This document shows, in pieces, positions 17,594 through 26,680 of a stretch of DNA of 45,900 nucleotides (position 1 is its first letter; every line of letters starts with the position of its first letter). The notes beneath the pieces were generated by a model. That model did not search any database, was not told the DNA's origin, and saw nothing but the letters and a program-made list of their open reading frames with translations. The translations under genes were made by a program, and so were the position numbers. The DNA lies in contig CAYYMH010000031.1 of NCBI GenBank assembly GCA_964472785.1, positions 1 to 45,900 on the forward strand, written 5' to 3'. This DNA is from CAYYMH01 sp964472785 (GTDB taxonomy: Bacteria; Zhuqueibacterota; Zhuqueibacteria; Thermofontimicrobiales; Thermofontimicrobiaceae).

Positions 17594-18511
17594 ATGAAAC
17601 TGAACATCTCTGCTTTAAGTGATACAGGAACAGTCCGACCCAGAAACGAAGACCATTTTGGTGTTTTTGAAAAAGAGGGGCTGATTGTGATTTGTGACGG
17701 GATCGGCGGACATAAAGCGGGTGACGCTGCCAGTCGATTGGCGGTGGAAACATTTAAAAAATTTTATACTGAACTTGATCCAGAGATTCATCAGGAAGTT
17801 ACAAAAGACTTAAAAAATAACGCTTTAAAATGTGTCTCAAAAATCGTTTCAGCCTGTCGTTTGACGAACAGAAGATTGTACAATCTGGGACACCAAGAAA
17901 TTCGCTATCGGGGCATGGGCACTACTTTGACAGCGATTGAATTTGATGATGATAAAGCGATTATAGCCCATATCGGCGACAGCCGTGTTTATAAAATTCA
18001 GAATAATGAGATGAGAATGCTCACAGTGGATCATACATGGATCAACGAATTGATTCAGGATAAAGAAATTGACCCGAAGGATGCTGATAAATTTATAAAA
18101 AAGAATGTCATCACCCGGGCAATGGGTTTGGAAGCCGCAATAAAAATTGATGTACACATCGAACCAATTGAACGCGATGATAAATTTTTACTTTGCACTG
18201 ACGGCCTTTCAAAGGCGCTAACCAATGATGAAATAAAAAATATCATTTTTTACAACGGTAAAAATCTTGATCACGCGCTGCGCCATTTAGTGGATAATGC
18301 GAACATCAAAGACGGTTCCGATAATATCACCGCAATCCTTGCGCATGTTGAAAAAATCAATCGCAGCGCTAAAAAACGAGCCCAAAAATCCATAATACTG
18401 AAGCCTGAAAACAAGCACATCAGTGATGTAATAAACAAAATAGTCAAGCATGAAAGCACCAGCAATTCCGCAAAGCGAACCTGGTTTAATAAATTATTCA
18501 AACGAAAGTAG
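17594..18511 (+). CDS. PP2C-family Ser/Thr protein phosphatase
   Basis: This 305-residue metal-dependent phosphatase removes phosphate from Ser/Thr. Its motifs run in order: SDTGTVRPRNEDHFGVF, VICDGIGGHKAGDAAS (D35-G36, metal site), GMGTTLTAIEFDDD, AHIGDSRVYKI, LCTDGLSKALTNDEI and DGSDNITAIL with the last metal-binding Asp. Length and order are those of the bacterial PrpC/Stp group. About 50 basic C-terminal residues extend past the domain. There is no membrane span, so it is cytoplasmic. It is 58 bases after the FHA gene and 14 before the next gene, so it is probably the eraser in the same phosphorylation circuit. The ribosome site is weak. Confidence 0.95.
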   Translation: MKLNISALSDTGTVRPRNEDHFGVFEKEGLIVICDGIGGHKAGDAASRLAVETFKKFYTELDPEIHQEVTKDLKNNALKCVSKIVSACRLTNRRLYNLGHQEIRYRGMGTTLTAIEFDDDKAIIAHIGDSRVYKIQNNEMRMLTVDHTWINELIQDKEIDPKDADKFIKKNVITRAMGLEAAIKIDVHIEPIERDDKFLLCTDGLSKALTNDEIKNIIFYNGKNLDHALRHLVDNANIKDGSDNITAILAHVEKINRSAKKRAQKSIILKPENKHISDVINKIVKHESTSNSAKRTWFNKLFKRK

Positions 18512-18525
18512 AAGCAACGGACAAC

Positions 18526-20871
18526 ATGAAAGATCAAAACAAAAAATCCGCCATGCCAGCCACTCATCAGCTTTTAAACGAGTTAGGCACTGTTTACCTG
18601 AAATACAAAGAATATAATAAAGCAATCGATCGGTTTAAAAAGTGCATCGAACTAAAACCGGACGATTCCGACGCTTATTTGAATTTAAGTAAAGCCTATA
18701 TACTAAGTCATCAATTTCACGCCGAAGCCCAGGCCATTTTTGAGAAGGCACTTCAGTACGAGCCGACACATCCGCTGATCACGAAAATACTTTTTCGAGC
18801 GTATTTGAATGCGGAACGCGACGACGAAAATGCCATCCAAATCTATCTTCGTTCATTAAGGACAGAGCCGGATAATTTTCAAAACCATCTCAAAAAATTG
18901 ATCCAGTTATCTTTGACTAAAGATAATGAAAAATTGGCTCATGGTTTAATCACGGCTTTTTCAGACGACTTAAACCGCTTGCACTTGATTGTAACTAAAT
19001 TTGTTGAACATTGTTGGAAAAAACAGGCTTTCGGTTTAGCGGCTAATTTTTTGAAAAAAATGATCACTTTGAACGATGATATTTATTTTCAGCGACTGAT
19101 GCTTTTGAATATCGATAAGGCACAAGAAATTCAAACCGAAGATTTTACTCTTGGCAACCAGGATTTACAGATTTATGTTGACTTTCTCTCCCGGGAATCT
19201 GTTTTTTCCCGATTGATAGATATTTATCTCTGTCTTGCGCTTAACAGAATCTTTGATCAGGTTCCGTTAAAATTAGAGGATGAAAAATCACCATCAATCG
19301 AAGAATACGAACTATTTCTGTCTGATCATCCGCATGGCAATATGCTGGACCTGGGGCTAAATAAAGAAAAATCAGTTTTACAAAAACTGGGAATAAAGGA
19401 TAAAAACTTTTGGTCAAAACTGGACCCCTTTAACAACGATACGCCAAATCAGCAAGCCAACAACTCCGCGGATATGGTTCCGATGCGACAGATATTTGAC
19501 CGTGCAAACTGTTTTCTCATTGTAAAATTTAATCAGACTGACAGCACTGAACTGAAAAAAGCACTTTGGGATGCGATCAAATCACTATCGAACTACCAGG
19601 AGCATTTCATCCACGGATTCCGGAAAGATGACTTCTATTTGATATTTTGGGAAAATGCAATCGCACTCACGAAAATGGTTGAGGCATTTCACAACACCTT
19701 AAAATCGAATAAATCCGGCCTCTCTGATCTGAAAAATTATCAGATCGTCATTCACACCATTTCCCTGATTCAAAGTGATGATTACCGGTATCTCTACGAT
19801 GACCTGGAAACAGCACTTGCCACCATTCCGTTTGATTCTGACCAACTCAATTCATTTCCGACAAAGAATCAGTCAAATTTTCAATTGAACAATCAGGTAT
19901 TGATTTCCAATCCGTTAAAAAATTTACTCGATCTGGAAAAAGAAGACTGGCTTTTCCAGCCTGCATTAACTGTAACGCACCCCATTTCAAACGACGAAGT
20001 GAAGTTTCACATGCTGAGTTTTAACAATGACTTCGTTAAAATTAAAAAAGGAGACATTCAAAATTTAGGACGTTTTAAAATTTTGAACCCGCTACGAGAA
20101 ACCGCGTTTTTTATGAGTTACAAGGCGATTGACAACCTGTTAGAACGATTAGTCGTGCTCAAGATTTTGAAGCCAGATTTTCTCCTAAATACGAACGGAG
20201 CCAAAACCGAACAATTATTCCTCAATGAAGCCAGAGAACTGGGCAAATTGACTCATCCGCAAATTGCCCTAACTTACGAAATCGGCATTGAGAATAATTT
20301 ATGTTTTATCGCTCGTGAATTTGTGGAAGGTGTGCCATTGATGAAGGCAAAAGCAAAAAAGAGCGACTGGCTAACAACGCTGAGATTGGTGAGCCAGATT
20401 GTTGATGTGCTTTCGTTCACTCATCAAAAAAACATTATTCATGGGAAATTAAAGCCGGACAATATTTTCAAAGTAAATCAAACGCAGGAGATTAAGCTCA
20501 CTGATTTTCACATCCCGCATTTCAACGATCCCCTCAATCAGCAAGAACCCGATAATCTGAAATCACTGACCTACACTGCGCCAGAACTGATTGAAAAAGG
20601 GGAAGCTTCGACTCAATCTGATATTTATTCGTTGGGTGTTTTGGCTTATGAGTTGTTATCAGGAATCAATCCTTTTGAAGATGAGAGTAAACAAAAAGTT
20701 CTGAACAACATCCGCAGCAAAACGCCCCCGCCATTGACGAAATTTAATCCGAAGTTACATCACGATTTGAATGAAATGGTGATGAAGATGGTGGAAAAAT
20801 CGGTTGACGCGAGATTTGAAAGTATGGAAGATTTGCGAAGTAAATTATCCAATTTTACCGAAAATATTTAG
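18526..20871 (+). CDS. TPR protein with degenerate cyclase-like domain and pseudokinase
   Basis: This protein is 781 residues. Residues 1-190 contain TPR repeats (YLKYKEYNKAIDRFKKCIELKPD is the clearest, with A/G and P positions kept). Residues about 320-445 resemble a class III nucleotide cyclase fold (CFLIVKFNQ, HGFRKDDFYLIFW, ALTKMVEAFHNTL, YQIVIHTISL), but the metal-binding aspartates are gone. Residues about 510-781 are a kinase fold: the VAIK-type lysine survives (VVLKILK), while HRD-LKPEN reads HGK-LKPDN and DFG reads DFH, and the glycine loop is lost. It therefore should not phosphorylate. It is a likely scaffold or allosteric partner for the kinase and phosphatase. The cyclase-like call is inference; the pseudokinase call is direct. 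Confidence 0.85.
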   Translation: MKDQNKKSAMPATHQLLNELGTVYLKYKEYNKAIDRFKKCIELKPDDSDAYLNLSKAYILSHQFHAEAQAIFEKALQYEPTHPLITKILFRAYLNAERDDENAIQIYLRSLRTEPDNFQNHLKKLIQLSLTKDNEKLAHGLITAFSDDLNRLHLIVTKFVEHCWKKQAFGLAANFLKKMITLNDDIYFQRLMLLNIDKAQEIQTEDFTLGNQDLQIYVDFLSRESVFSRLIDIYLCLALNRIFDQVPLKLEDEKSPSIEEYELFLSDHPHGNMLDLGLNKEKSVLQKLGIKDKNFWSKLDPFNNDTPNQQANNSADMVPMRQIFDRANCFLIVKFNQTDSTELKKALWDAIKSLSNYQEHFIHGFRKDDFYLIFWENAIALTKMVEAFHNTLKSNKSGLSDLKNYQIVIHTISLIQSDDYRYLYDDLETALATIPFDSDQLNSFPTKNQSNFQLNNQVLISNPLKNLLDLEKEDWLFQPALTVTHPISNDEVKFHMLSFNNDFVKIKKGDIQNLGRFKILNPLRETAFFMSYKAIDNLLERLVVLKILKPDFLLNTNGAKTEQLFLNEARELGKLTHPQIALTYEIGIENNLCFIAREFVEGVPLMKAKAKKSDWLTTLRLVSQIVDVLSFTHQKNIIHGKLKPDNIFKVNQTQEIKLTDFHIPHFNDPLNQQEPDNLKSLTYTAPELIEKGEASTQSDIYSLGVLAYELLSGINPFEDESKQKVLNNIRSKTPPPLTKFNPKLHHDLNEMVMKMVEKSVDARFESMEDLRSKLSNFTENI

Positions 20872-20887
20872 CACAGATTTCTCATAA

Positions 20888-22636
20888 TCAAAACTTATTC
20901 GTCAAGCCAATATGCACCAGTCCGCTGGTCAATCCCCTTCCCTCGGCTAATCCATAATCGACCGCGATCACGCCGAGGCGGGTTTCGATGCGAATGCCAA
21001 AACCGTAGCTGAACTTATATTTTTCAACCAATTTCTGATCCTCATCTTTGCTGGAAACATAGCCTGCATCTGTGAACAGAAATATCCGGGAATTCGTTCC
21101 CAGTAAATAGCGATATTCGAGGTTCATCCAGGCAAGCCGTTCTCCTAAAAATTCCTCTTCCCGGTATCCGCGCAAAGAGTTGAGCCCGCCAAGGCGATAG
21201 AGATCGGCGATGGAAATCTTTCTCTCGCTGGATTTCACCTGCCGCCCGTGCAAACCCAAAAGAATAGTTTGCCATTGGAACGTCGGCAGATACACTTCGG
21301 CATCCACACTCCAGCGATCTCTGCGGAAAGTACCCTTCTCCAAATCGATAGAATTATCAGTGTTTGGCAAGGAGACAATTTTCTTGTTCGCGTATTCATA
21401 GTAAGTCCGATAAAATACACCCCGCGATGGATTGCGGAGATTATTTCGCGTATCATAGCTGAAGCCGATTTTGGCTAACCGCGAACTGCTTTTGGGTAAC
21501 TGATAAAGTACCTGTCCGATGGAATCCGGCAGCACGCTTTCTTTGCCCACGCGAGAATGGATTGTTAAATTGGGAGAGTACGGCACATCAACATCAAATC
21601 CCCAACTTCTTCGGACAAAAGAGGTGTCCTGAATCATCTGCTGGAATCCGAAACCGACATTCACAGGCCAGCCCTTAACCCACGGCTCAACATAGCGGAA
21701 TCTCAATTCCTGACTGCGGCGGTCTTTCTTCTGCCAAAACGCTTCCGCTATTCTCCCTGTGCCTAACAAATTCCGAAACGCGACATCGATCAGTCCGGTA
21801 ATATATCCCTTTTCATTTTGTGCTGTGCCAGGATTGTAGCCAAACACCGCATTGAATTGATTCGGATTCCCTTCTTTGACCGGAATAAAAAGATGACCAT
21901 GCCCCTGCTTATCCAGCATGATGTACGGATCTTTAACACTTTCAAAATAACCGGTTTTCATCAACCGGTCTTTTATCTGAGCGACCTGATGAAAATCAAA
22001 GTAAGCACCGGTTTGCAACCGTGTTTCCCTGATGACGACATGTTCCTGTGTAATCTCATTCCCCAACACATGGATCGAATCCACCGTGACAAACGCTCCC
22101 GGATCTACCTTTAAATAACAATTTAATCCAATATTTGCTTCACTCATTGTTGATTTTATTAAACTGTCAATGGTCACTTTGCCAAACGGATAACCGTGAT
22201 TTTCCAAATAGACCAGAAACTTCTCCGCGTTTGCATTAATGGTGTGGCTTATCTGCTCTTTTTTCCTGACATCGAGTAGTTCCCATAAAGCGGGTAAAAT
22301 TGTTGAATCCTGACAGGCTAATTCAATACGGTTTAGTATGAATTTTCCGTTTTCATCGACATCGATCATCGTTTTATTAAGCGAATCGCGAACCCTCAGC
22401 CGGGCGAAATAGTAGCCTTTTTTCTGGTAATTTTTTAACAATTCTTCCATGGATTGTTGGAATTGTTTATCAGAACACTCTCCCGGCGGAACCATGTCCC
22501 TGATTTCACGTTTCGAAAAAACGTTATTGCCGCGAATTTCCAGATTCGATACGTTAATTTTTATCGAGTCCTGTTGAGCGGATACGCTTAAGGAATAAAT
22601 CAGGATAAATGAAATTGTGAGAAAAAACTTTTTCAT
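20888..22636 (-). CDS. BamA/TamA-family outer-membrane protein
   Basis: This 582-residue protein has a signal peptide (to about residue 20, VSAQ). POTRA-like modules follow (ISNLEIRGNNVFSKREIRDMV region, VDSIHVLGNEITQEHVVIRETRL) and then a beta-barrel from about 260. Conserved late segments include GFSYDTRNNLRNPSRG, GGLNSLRGYREEEFLGERL, LGTNSRIFLFTDAGYV and the terminal Phe of the barrel-insertion signal. The family inserts or secretes outer-membrane proteins. With only about 240 residues of POTRA it is shorter than BamA and more like TamA or specialised paralogues. It lies 121 bases downstream of a giant barrel gene on the same strand, suggesting a dedicated partner. It is convergent with the pseudokinase gene (16-base gap). 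Confidence 0.88.
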   Translation of the reverse strand: MKKFFLTISFILIYSLSVSAQQDSIKINVSNLEIRGNNVFSKREIRDMVPPGECSDKQFQQSMEELLKNYQKKGYYFARLRVRDSLNKTMIDVDENGKFILNRIELACQDSTILPALWELLDVRKKEQISHTINANAEKFLVYLENHGYPFGKVTIDSLIKSTMSEANIGLNCYLKVDPGAFVTVDSIHVLGNEITQEHVVIRETRLQTGAYFDFHQVAQIKDRLMKTGYFESVKDPYIMLDKQGHGHLFIPVKEGNPNQFNAVFGYNPGTAQNEKGYITGLIDVAFRNLLGTGRIAEAFWQKKDRRSQELRFRYVEPWVKGWPVNVGFGFQQMIQDTSFVRRSWGFDVDVPYSPNLTIHSRVGKESVLPDSIGQVLYQLPKSSSRLAKIGFSYDTRNNLRNPSRGVFYRTYYEYANKKIVSLPNTDNSIDLEKGTFRRDRWSVDAEVYLPTFQWQTILLGLHGRQVKSSERKISIADLYRLGGLNSLRGYREEEFLGERLAWMNLEYRYLLGTNSRIFLFTDAGYVSSKDEDQKLVEKYKFSYGFGIRIETRLGVIAVDYGLAEGRGLTSGLVHIGLTNKF

Positions 22637-22690
22637 AGAATGATTCTGTTAGTATTGACCATTTTATCAGTTTAATATTTCTTTATTTTC

Positions 22691-22755
22691 TTGCCTCCAA
22701 CACTCAAAGACCCGAAGTAGAACAAATACCTTTGATTCGAGACTTTGAGGCTAAA
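22691..22755. repeat. Degenerate inverted repeat between outer-membrane genes
   Basis: ttgcctccaacactcaaag and, further on, gactttgaggctaaattc form a loose inverted pair. The wording (ccaa, caaag, cccgaag) resembles decayed halves of the ccaagacacgaag-type repeats at 9-55 and 26.2-26.7 kb. Match is imperfect. Confidence 0.35.
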
Positions 22756-22757
22756 TT

Positions 22758-25700
22758 CTAAAAATAAGCCCTCATTTCCGCTCTGAGCGTGTAGATTGCC
22801 CGACCTAAATATTCTTCGTAGCGTCCGTTCCAACTAACGGACGCCCGGATATATCGGGAGACGTTATAATCGAACGAAGCCAGCCAGCGGATATTTTTAC
22901 CCCCTTTATTGCCGGATACCATTTCATAAGGCACAATTGCATTTTCAGGGCTGACATCGACCCGGTTGAATTCCACTTCGGTTCGCAAGCGACCCTTGCC
23001 ACGAAATGAGTAATTCACTCTCGGCGACAGGGACAGGAAATTGACCTCGAGCGGATTGGCCACACGATTTTCTGCATGCGCCCATTTACTTTGCAGTGCG
23101 ATCTCTATTTTTTGTTGCGGACGATAGGACAAATTCAAACCAACTGACTGATTGAAAATATTTTTATCCGATCTTCCGGCGATTCGGTACACTTTCTTTT
23201 CCCGCGTATCTTCGAGATCAATTTGCATGTTGAATTTACTGGAAAGACGTGTTCTCACCTGCGCTGAACGTTCGCTTAATTCAAAACTCTGCCCGCCCTC
23301 AAGATATTGATTGTTCAAATTTTCGCTTCGGTTGTATCGCAGACGCACGGAAAAATTCGACCGATTACGGTTCCAGTAAATATCCTGCCGAAAATTTTGA
23401 TTGCCAAAGATGGTGGTTTCTTCGGAGCGGAATCGCGATAGTTCCAACCGGTAAATCGACCAAACATCGTCCTCTCTGGTTTTCTCTTCCAGTCTGACAA
23501 AAGTTTCGGTCGATACCGATGAAAGCCATTTTTTCCAACCGATTAAATCATTTGTCCTGCTCCGTGAAGCCTGCCACAATCGCGATGGCTCAAATCGAAT
23601 CGTACTACTGGCGCGCAATTCGATAACCGGAATAAATTCATCGGTCGAACGCACCCGCAAAATGTAATCACCGGTCAGTCCATCCGGGACATATTCCTGC
23701 AAATCTTCATCAAACCGGTAATTCCCCTGTCCGCGCTCTACTTTGATATAAATCTTTTCCTGCTTTGCCACCTGTGTATTGGAAAGCTGATAATGCCAGT
23801 TCGTTGAAATGGCGCGTTTGAGCGGTGAATAATCCATTCTGAAATCAGCCAAATCCGTCAGCTTGGTACCGGCAGCCGAATCCTGATAGGTCCGCTTGCG
23901 ATGAATGTAACTCGCCGAAAGTGAGAGATCTTTCCAATCTTTGAGTGACCATGTAACTTGCTGGGTAATGGCGTCGGATTCAGGCAAAAACGCGCCATTG
24001 GCATATTTTTCCTGTTCCCTTTTTGTCAAGCCGACGGAAAATGACATTTTATTCCAGGGATTAACTTGCAATTTCGGGTTAATTTGATAATAGCGAAATC
24101 CAATATCCAGCGTGTCGGCAAAGCTCTCTTTTTTCTCTTCAGCTAAATAATCGAAAGTGGGTGTCATTTTCCAAATCCCGTATTTTGCAAAACCTTTTTG
24201 GCGAATCCAATCTCCGCTACGCTGCGAGCTCAAATTTCTGCTGTTGATGGATTCGATCTGGTAATTGAGTTGGGGCAATTTTTCGAATCCAATTTGTGTG
24301 CCTGCCTGCCATCTTCTGGAATTAAATTGAGTACCTTTTTCATTCTTCCCCCAGCTACCGGAAAAACGCATTTTGTTCACCGGTGAATAATCACCACCAA
24401 TTTCAAAAATTTCTTCCTGCTGAATCGCCACATCCTCGATGTCCCATTTTCGGTTCTTTTCCACCTCTTCGGTGCGGGCAATATACCGGAACCGATCCTG
24501 AACCTGGCGATATTTTCCGTTTAAGTTAATTTGACCGATCTTTTTGCCCAAAAAAGACAACTTCTTTCTGTTGAAATTAAAATAACTGGTCGTCGCGATT
24601 CCATTATTATCATTATCATCTTTTGTCGAATATAAATTCTGATCCAACCGACTCAACGCCAATTCCGTATTAACATTAAATCCTTCGAACGGTGCGTATG
24701 AAAACGACACATCCACCAAATCGTGACGCTGCGCCGGCGTGAGCAAAATAATCGGCTGATAACTACCCTGGTTTTGACCGACAAATTGATAACGACTGTA
24801 ACTCACCAATTTATAATCTCCCTTGCCCGGACCGAGATAAGTGAACGCAATATTATAATCACCGGAATCCTGCCCGACATAACGATAAAAATTAAAACCA
24901 GCGGAATCCACACGAACGTAGCGTCCTTTATTGGCGCCGACGTAGTTCACGCCGGAAAAAAAAGCGGAATCGGCATTATCGCCTGCCAATTCAAGTCGTT
25001 CCCGGTTGTCGTCACTCAATGTGAAATCCAGCGGGCTATCTTTGTTATCTGCTTCCCGAAGCATGCGGACACCAATCTTCAATTTATCATTGAATGCGCG
25101 CGATTGAACATCCGCACTGTAAAGGCTGCGCTGAAACACCTGATCCGAATACTGAAAATCAATTGTAATTCTGGAATCCGCTGTGATGAGACGATTTCGG
25201 GTGAAGGTAATTTGCCCGTTGCTGTATTCGATGACGTAATCATTATCCTCGCCGCGTGTCATCAAATCGCCGTCAATCCACACCTGTTCGGTTCCGGCTA
25301 ACACGATAATATCGATCTGTCCCCGGTCACCTTTCAACTGATACGGTCCCTGATTACCTTCCTGACCCATAAATTTGTTGGTGGTAAATTTTCCTTTTGA
25401 CACTGCTCCGGACAGCGTGAATTGACTGGAACCAAATTCAGCGGTTCCCATCACGCCCTGCAATTTTCTGTTATACGGACTAAACTCGGTGCCTTCCAGA
25501 CTGAAGTAATAATCCCCTAACGTTGCCTGAAACCGGTCGCTTTTTAATTTGACAAAAACCTTATCAATCTCCTGCAGGGACTGTGTGTTTCCTTCGGGCT
25601 GAATCGGTGTATTTTGATCGGTTAACGCCGCGATCACCTCGACTTTGTCTGCAATTTTTCCGGATATTTGCATTCTCAAGCCGGATTCCAGTTTCATACC

Positions 25701-26177
25701 CTGATTCGTGCCGATGGAAATTCCTCTGACAATACTGCCGTTTTGAGTTAACGTTGAGCTCACCTGCTGACTTGATTTTTGAGGCTGACGGCTCAAACCG
25801 ACTAATGGGGTCTGACCTTCCCTCTTCGAACTGTAGGTCAACTCTTCCCGATGATAGTAACGGGATTTAATATTCAGCGGATAAAACTGATAATAAATAT
25901 CGACTTTTCGACCTGGCTCGATCAAGCGAATGAAATCAATTTTACCATTAATATAATCGAGCTTATATTCCTCACCACGGATTAATTGCGTACTGTCCAG
26001 CATCACTTTGTCCGAGTCACGCACTAAAAGGGAATCCGGAAGATTGTAGTGTGTTTTCGCGCTGTCGATGTTGATAGCGATATTTTTCTCAAACAGGCTA
26101 TATTGCTTTTGGAACTGAGCCTTAGTTTGGGCCGGGATTAAAAACAAAAAGATGATTATGGATGCGAGTTTTTTCAT
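22758..26177 (-). CDS. Large outer-membrane beta-barrel protein of unknown function
   Basis: This 1139-residue protein has a signal peptide (to about 20, PAQTKAQ). Residues 30-120 hold short strands with YKLDYINGKIDFI. A conserved-looking block (GSIVRGISIGTNQGMKLESG, LQEIDKVFVKL, ATLGDYYFSLEGTEFSPYNRKLQG) follows, then a long series of amphipathic strands rich in Tyr, Arg and Ser, and a terminal Phe, the usual barrel ending. Around residues 405-475 a nine-residue motif, [YF]-x-G-x-x-x-G-x-Y, occurs four times. It is reminiscent of SprA-like and other giant barrels of the FCB group, but far shorter than SprA (over 2,000 residues), so I do not use that name. It is upstream of the BamA-like gene and probably cotranscribed. 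Confidence 0.75.
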   Translation of the reverse strand: MKKLASIIIFLFLIPAQTKAQFQKQYSLFEKNIAINIDSAKTHYNLPDSLLVRDSDKVMLDSTQLIRGEEYKLDYINGKIDFIRLIEPGRKVDIYYQFYPLNIKSRYYHREELTYSSKREGQTPLVGLSRQPQKSSQQVSSTLTQNGSIVRGISIGTNQGMKLESGLRMQISGKIADKVEVIAALTDQNTPIQPEGNTQSLQEIDKVFVKLKSDRFQATLGDYYFSLEGTEFSPYNRKLQGVMGTAEFGSSQFTLSGAVSKGKFTTNKFMGQEGNQGPYQLKGDRGQIDIIVLAGTEQVWIDGDLMTRGEDNDYVIEYSNGQITFTRNRLITADSRITIDFQYSDQVFQRSLYSADVQSRAFNDKLKIGVRMLREADNKDSPLDFTLSDDNRERLELAGDNADSAFFSGVNYVGANKGRYVRVDSAGFNFYRYVGQDSGDYNIAFTYLGPGKGDYKLVSYSRYQFVGQNQGSYQPIILLTPAQRHDLVDVSFSYAPFEGFNVNTELALSRLDQNLYSTKDDNDNNGIATTSYFNFNRKKLSFLGKKIGQINLNGKYRQVQDRFRYIARTEEVEKNRKWDIEDVAIQQEEIFEIGGDYSPVNKMRFSGSWGKNEKGTQFNSRRWQAGTQIGFEKLPQLNYQIESINSRNLSSQRSGDWIRQKGFAKYGIWKMTPTFDYLAEEKKESFADTLDIGFRYYQINPKLQVNPWNKMSFSVGLTKREQEKYANGAFLPESDAITQQVTWSLKDWKDLSLSASYIHRKRTYQDSAAGTKLTDLADFRMDYSPLKRAISTNWHYQLSNTQVAKQEKIYIKVERGQGNYRFDEDLQEYVPDGLTGDYILRVRSTDEFIPVIELRASSTIRFEPSRLWQASRSRTNDLIGWKKWLSSVSTETFVRLEEKTREDDVWSIYRLELSRFRSEETTIFGNQNFRQDIYWNRNRSNFSVRLRYNRSENLNNQYLEGGQSFELSERSAQVRTRLSSKFNMQIDLEDTREKKVYRIAGRSDKNIFNQSVGLNLSYRPQQKIEIALQSKWAHAENRVANPLEVNFLSLSPRVNYSFRGKGRLRTEVEFNRVDVSPENAIVPYEMVSGNKGGKNIRWLASFDYNVSRYIRASVSWNGRYEEYLGRAIYTLRAEMRAYF

Positions 26178-26206
26178 AAAGATTTATGTAATTATTCAGC
26201 GTGTTT

Positions 26207-26255
26207 TTTTTGCCACAAGGGCACCAAGACTCGAAGTTACACAAAGAAAAAAATT
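26207..26255 (+). repeat. Dispersed repeat, ccaagactcgaag type
   Basis: This reads tttgccacaagggcaccaag then actcgaagttacacaaag. It is a relative of the copies at 9-55 and, inverted, at 26632-26680. It is non-coding. Confidence 0.55.
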
Positions 26256-26314
26256 GCTATTGTTTTTCAATTTAGTATTGCGTTTTTAGTATCCACTCAA
26301 TATTTTATGGCAAT

Positions 26315-26347
26315 ACCCTTTCAAAGGTTTTGAACCTTTGAAAGGGT
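26315..26347. repeat. Perfect 14-bp hairpin, three-base loop
   Basis: ccctttcaaaggtt (26316-26329) and aacctttgaaaggg (26333-26346) are exact complements around ttg; an outer A-T pair extends the stem. Each arm is itself near-palindromic (cctttcaaagg). No T-run follows. It looks like a mobile palindromic repeat unit and not a terminator. Confidence 0.7.
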
Positions 26348-26450
26348 GCATGTTCACCATCTGTTTTTTAATGGATACCGTTTTTACAACATGAATGTTT
26401 CGTTAGTTCTCTTAAGTGGTGTCCAATCGAAAACAACACGAATAGACTTC

Positions 26451-26470
26451 ACCCCGTACCGGTATGGGGT
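26451..26470. repeat. Short palindrome accccgtacc/ggtatggggt
   Basis: The two 10-base arms are complementary except for one G-T pair. They sit in a non-coding spacer with other repeats. It may be part of a repeat element or a protein-binding site; no further evidence. Confidence 0.4.
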
Positions 26471-26631
26471 TTAGTCGAATAAATTAAAAATAAATTCATG
26501 ACGATAAAATTGAATGCAGTTTTCTGTCAACCACCACGTCATAAAAATATCGGTTTCTGAATATTTTTTTTGAAACGAGCAGTAAAATTCATTTTAATTA
26601 GATAGCAAAATATTGTAAAATGTATGTTTGT

Positions 26632-26680
26632 TCTTCTTGGTGTCTTCGAGACTTGGTGGCTGAACAGTAACAGATTTATT
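26632..26680 (-). repeat. Inverted copy of the window-start repeat
   Basis: It reads ttcttggtgtcttcgagact then tggtggctgaacagtaacag on the plus strand. Its reverse complement matches 9-55 closely, including the non-tandem part gttactgttcagccac. The two copies share more than the generic ccaagacac motif, so they descend from one element. Confidence 0.6.

Noticed and set aside
12402..20871. Type VI secretion regulatory island
   Set aside because: Kinase, FHA and PP2C genes are present, but no sheath, Hcp, VgrG, ClpV or membrane-complex gene is in the window.
24723..25301. 192-codon open frame on the plus strand
   Set aside because: It lies fully inside the minus-strand barrel gene, which has a signal peptide and coherent strands. 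The plus-strand product shows no domain and has no ribosome site, so it is an antisense shadow.
22758..26177. Naming the giant barrel protein SprA
   Set aside because: It is half the usual length, and I could not place SprA-specific segments. The ending and strands only support an outer-membrane barrel.
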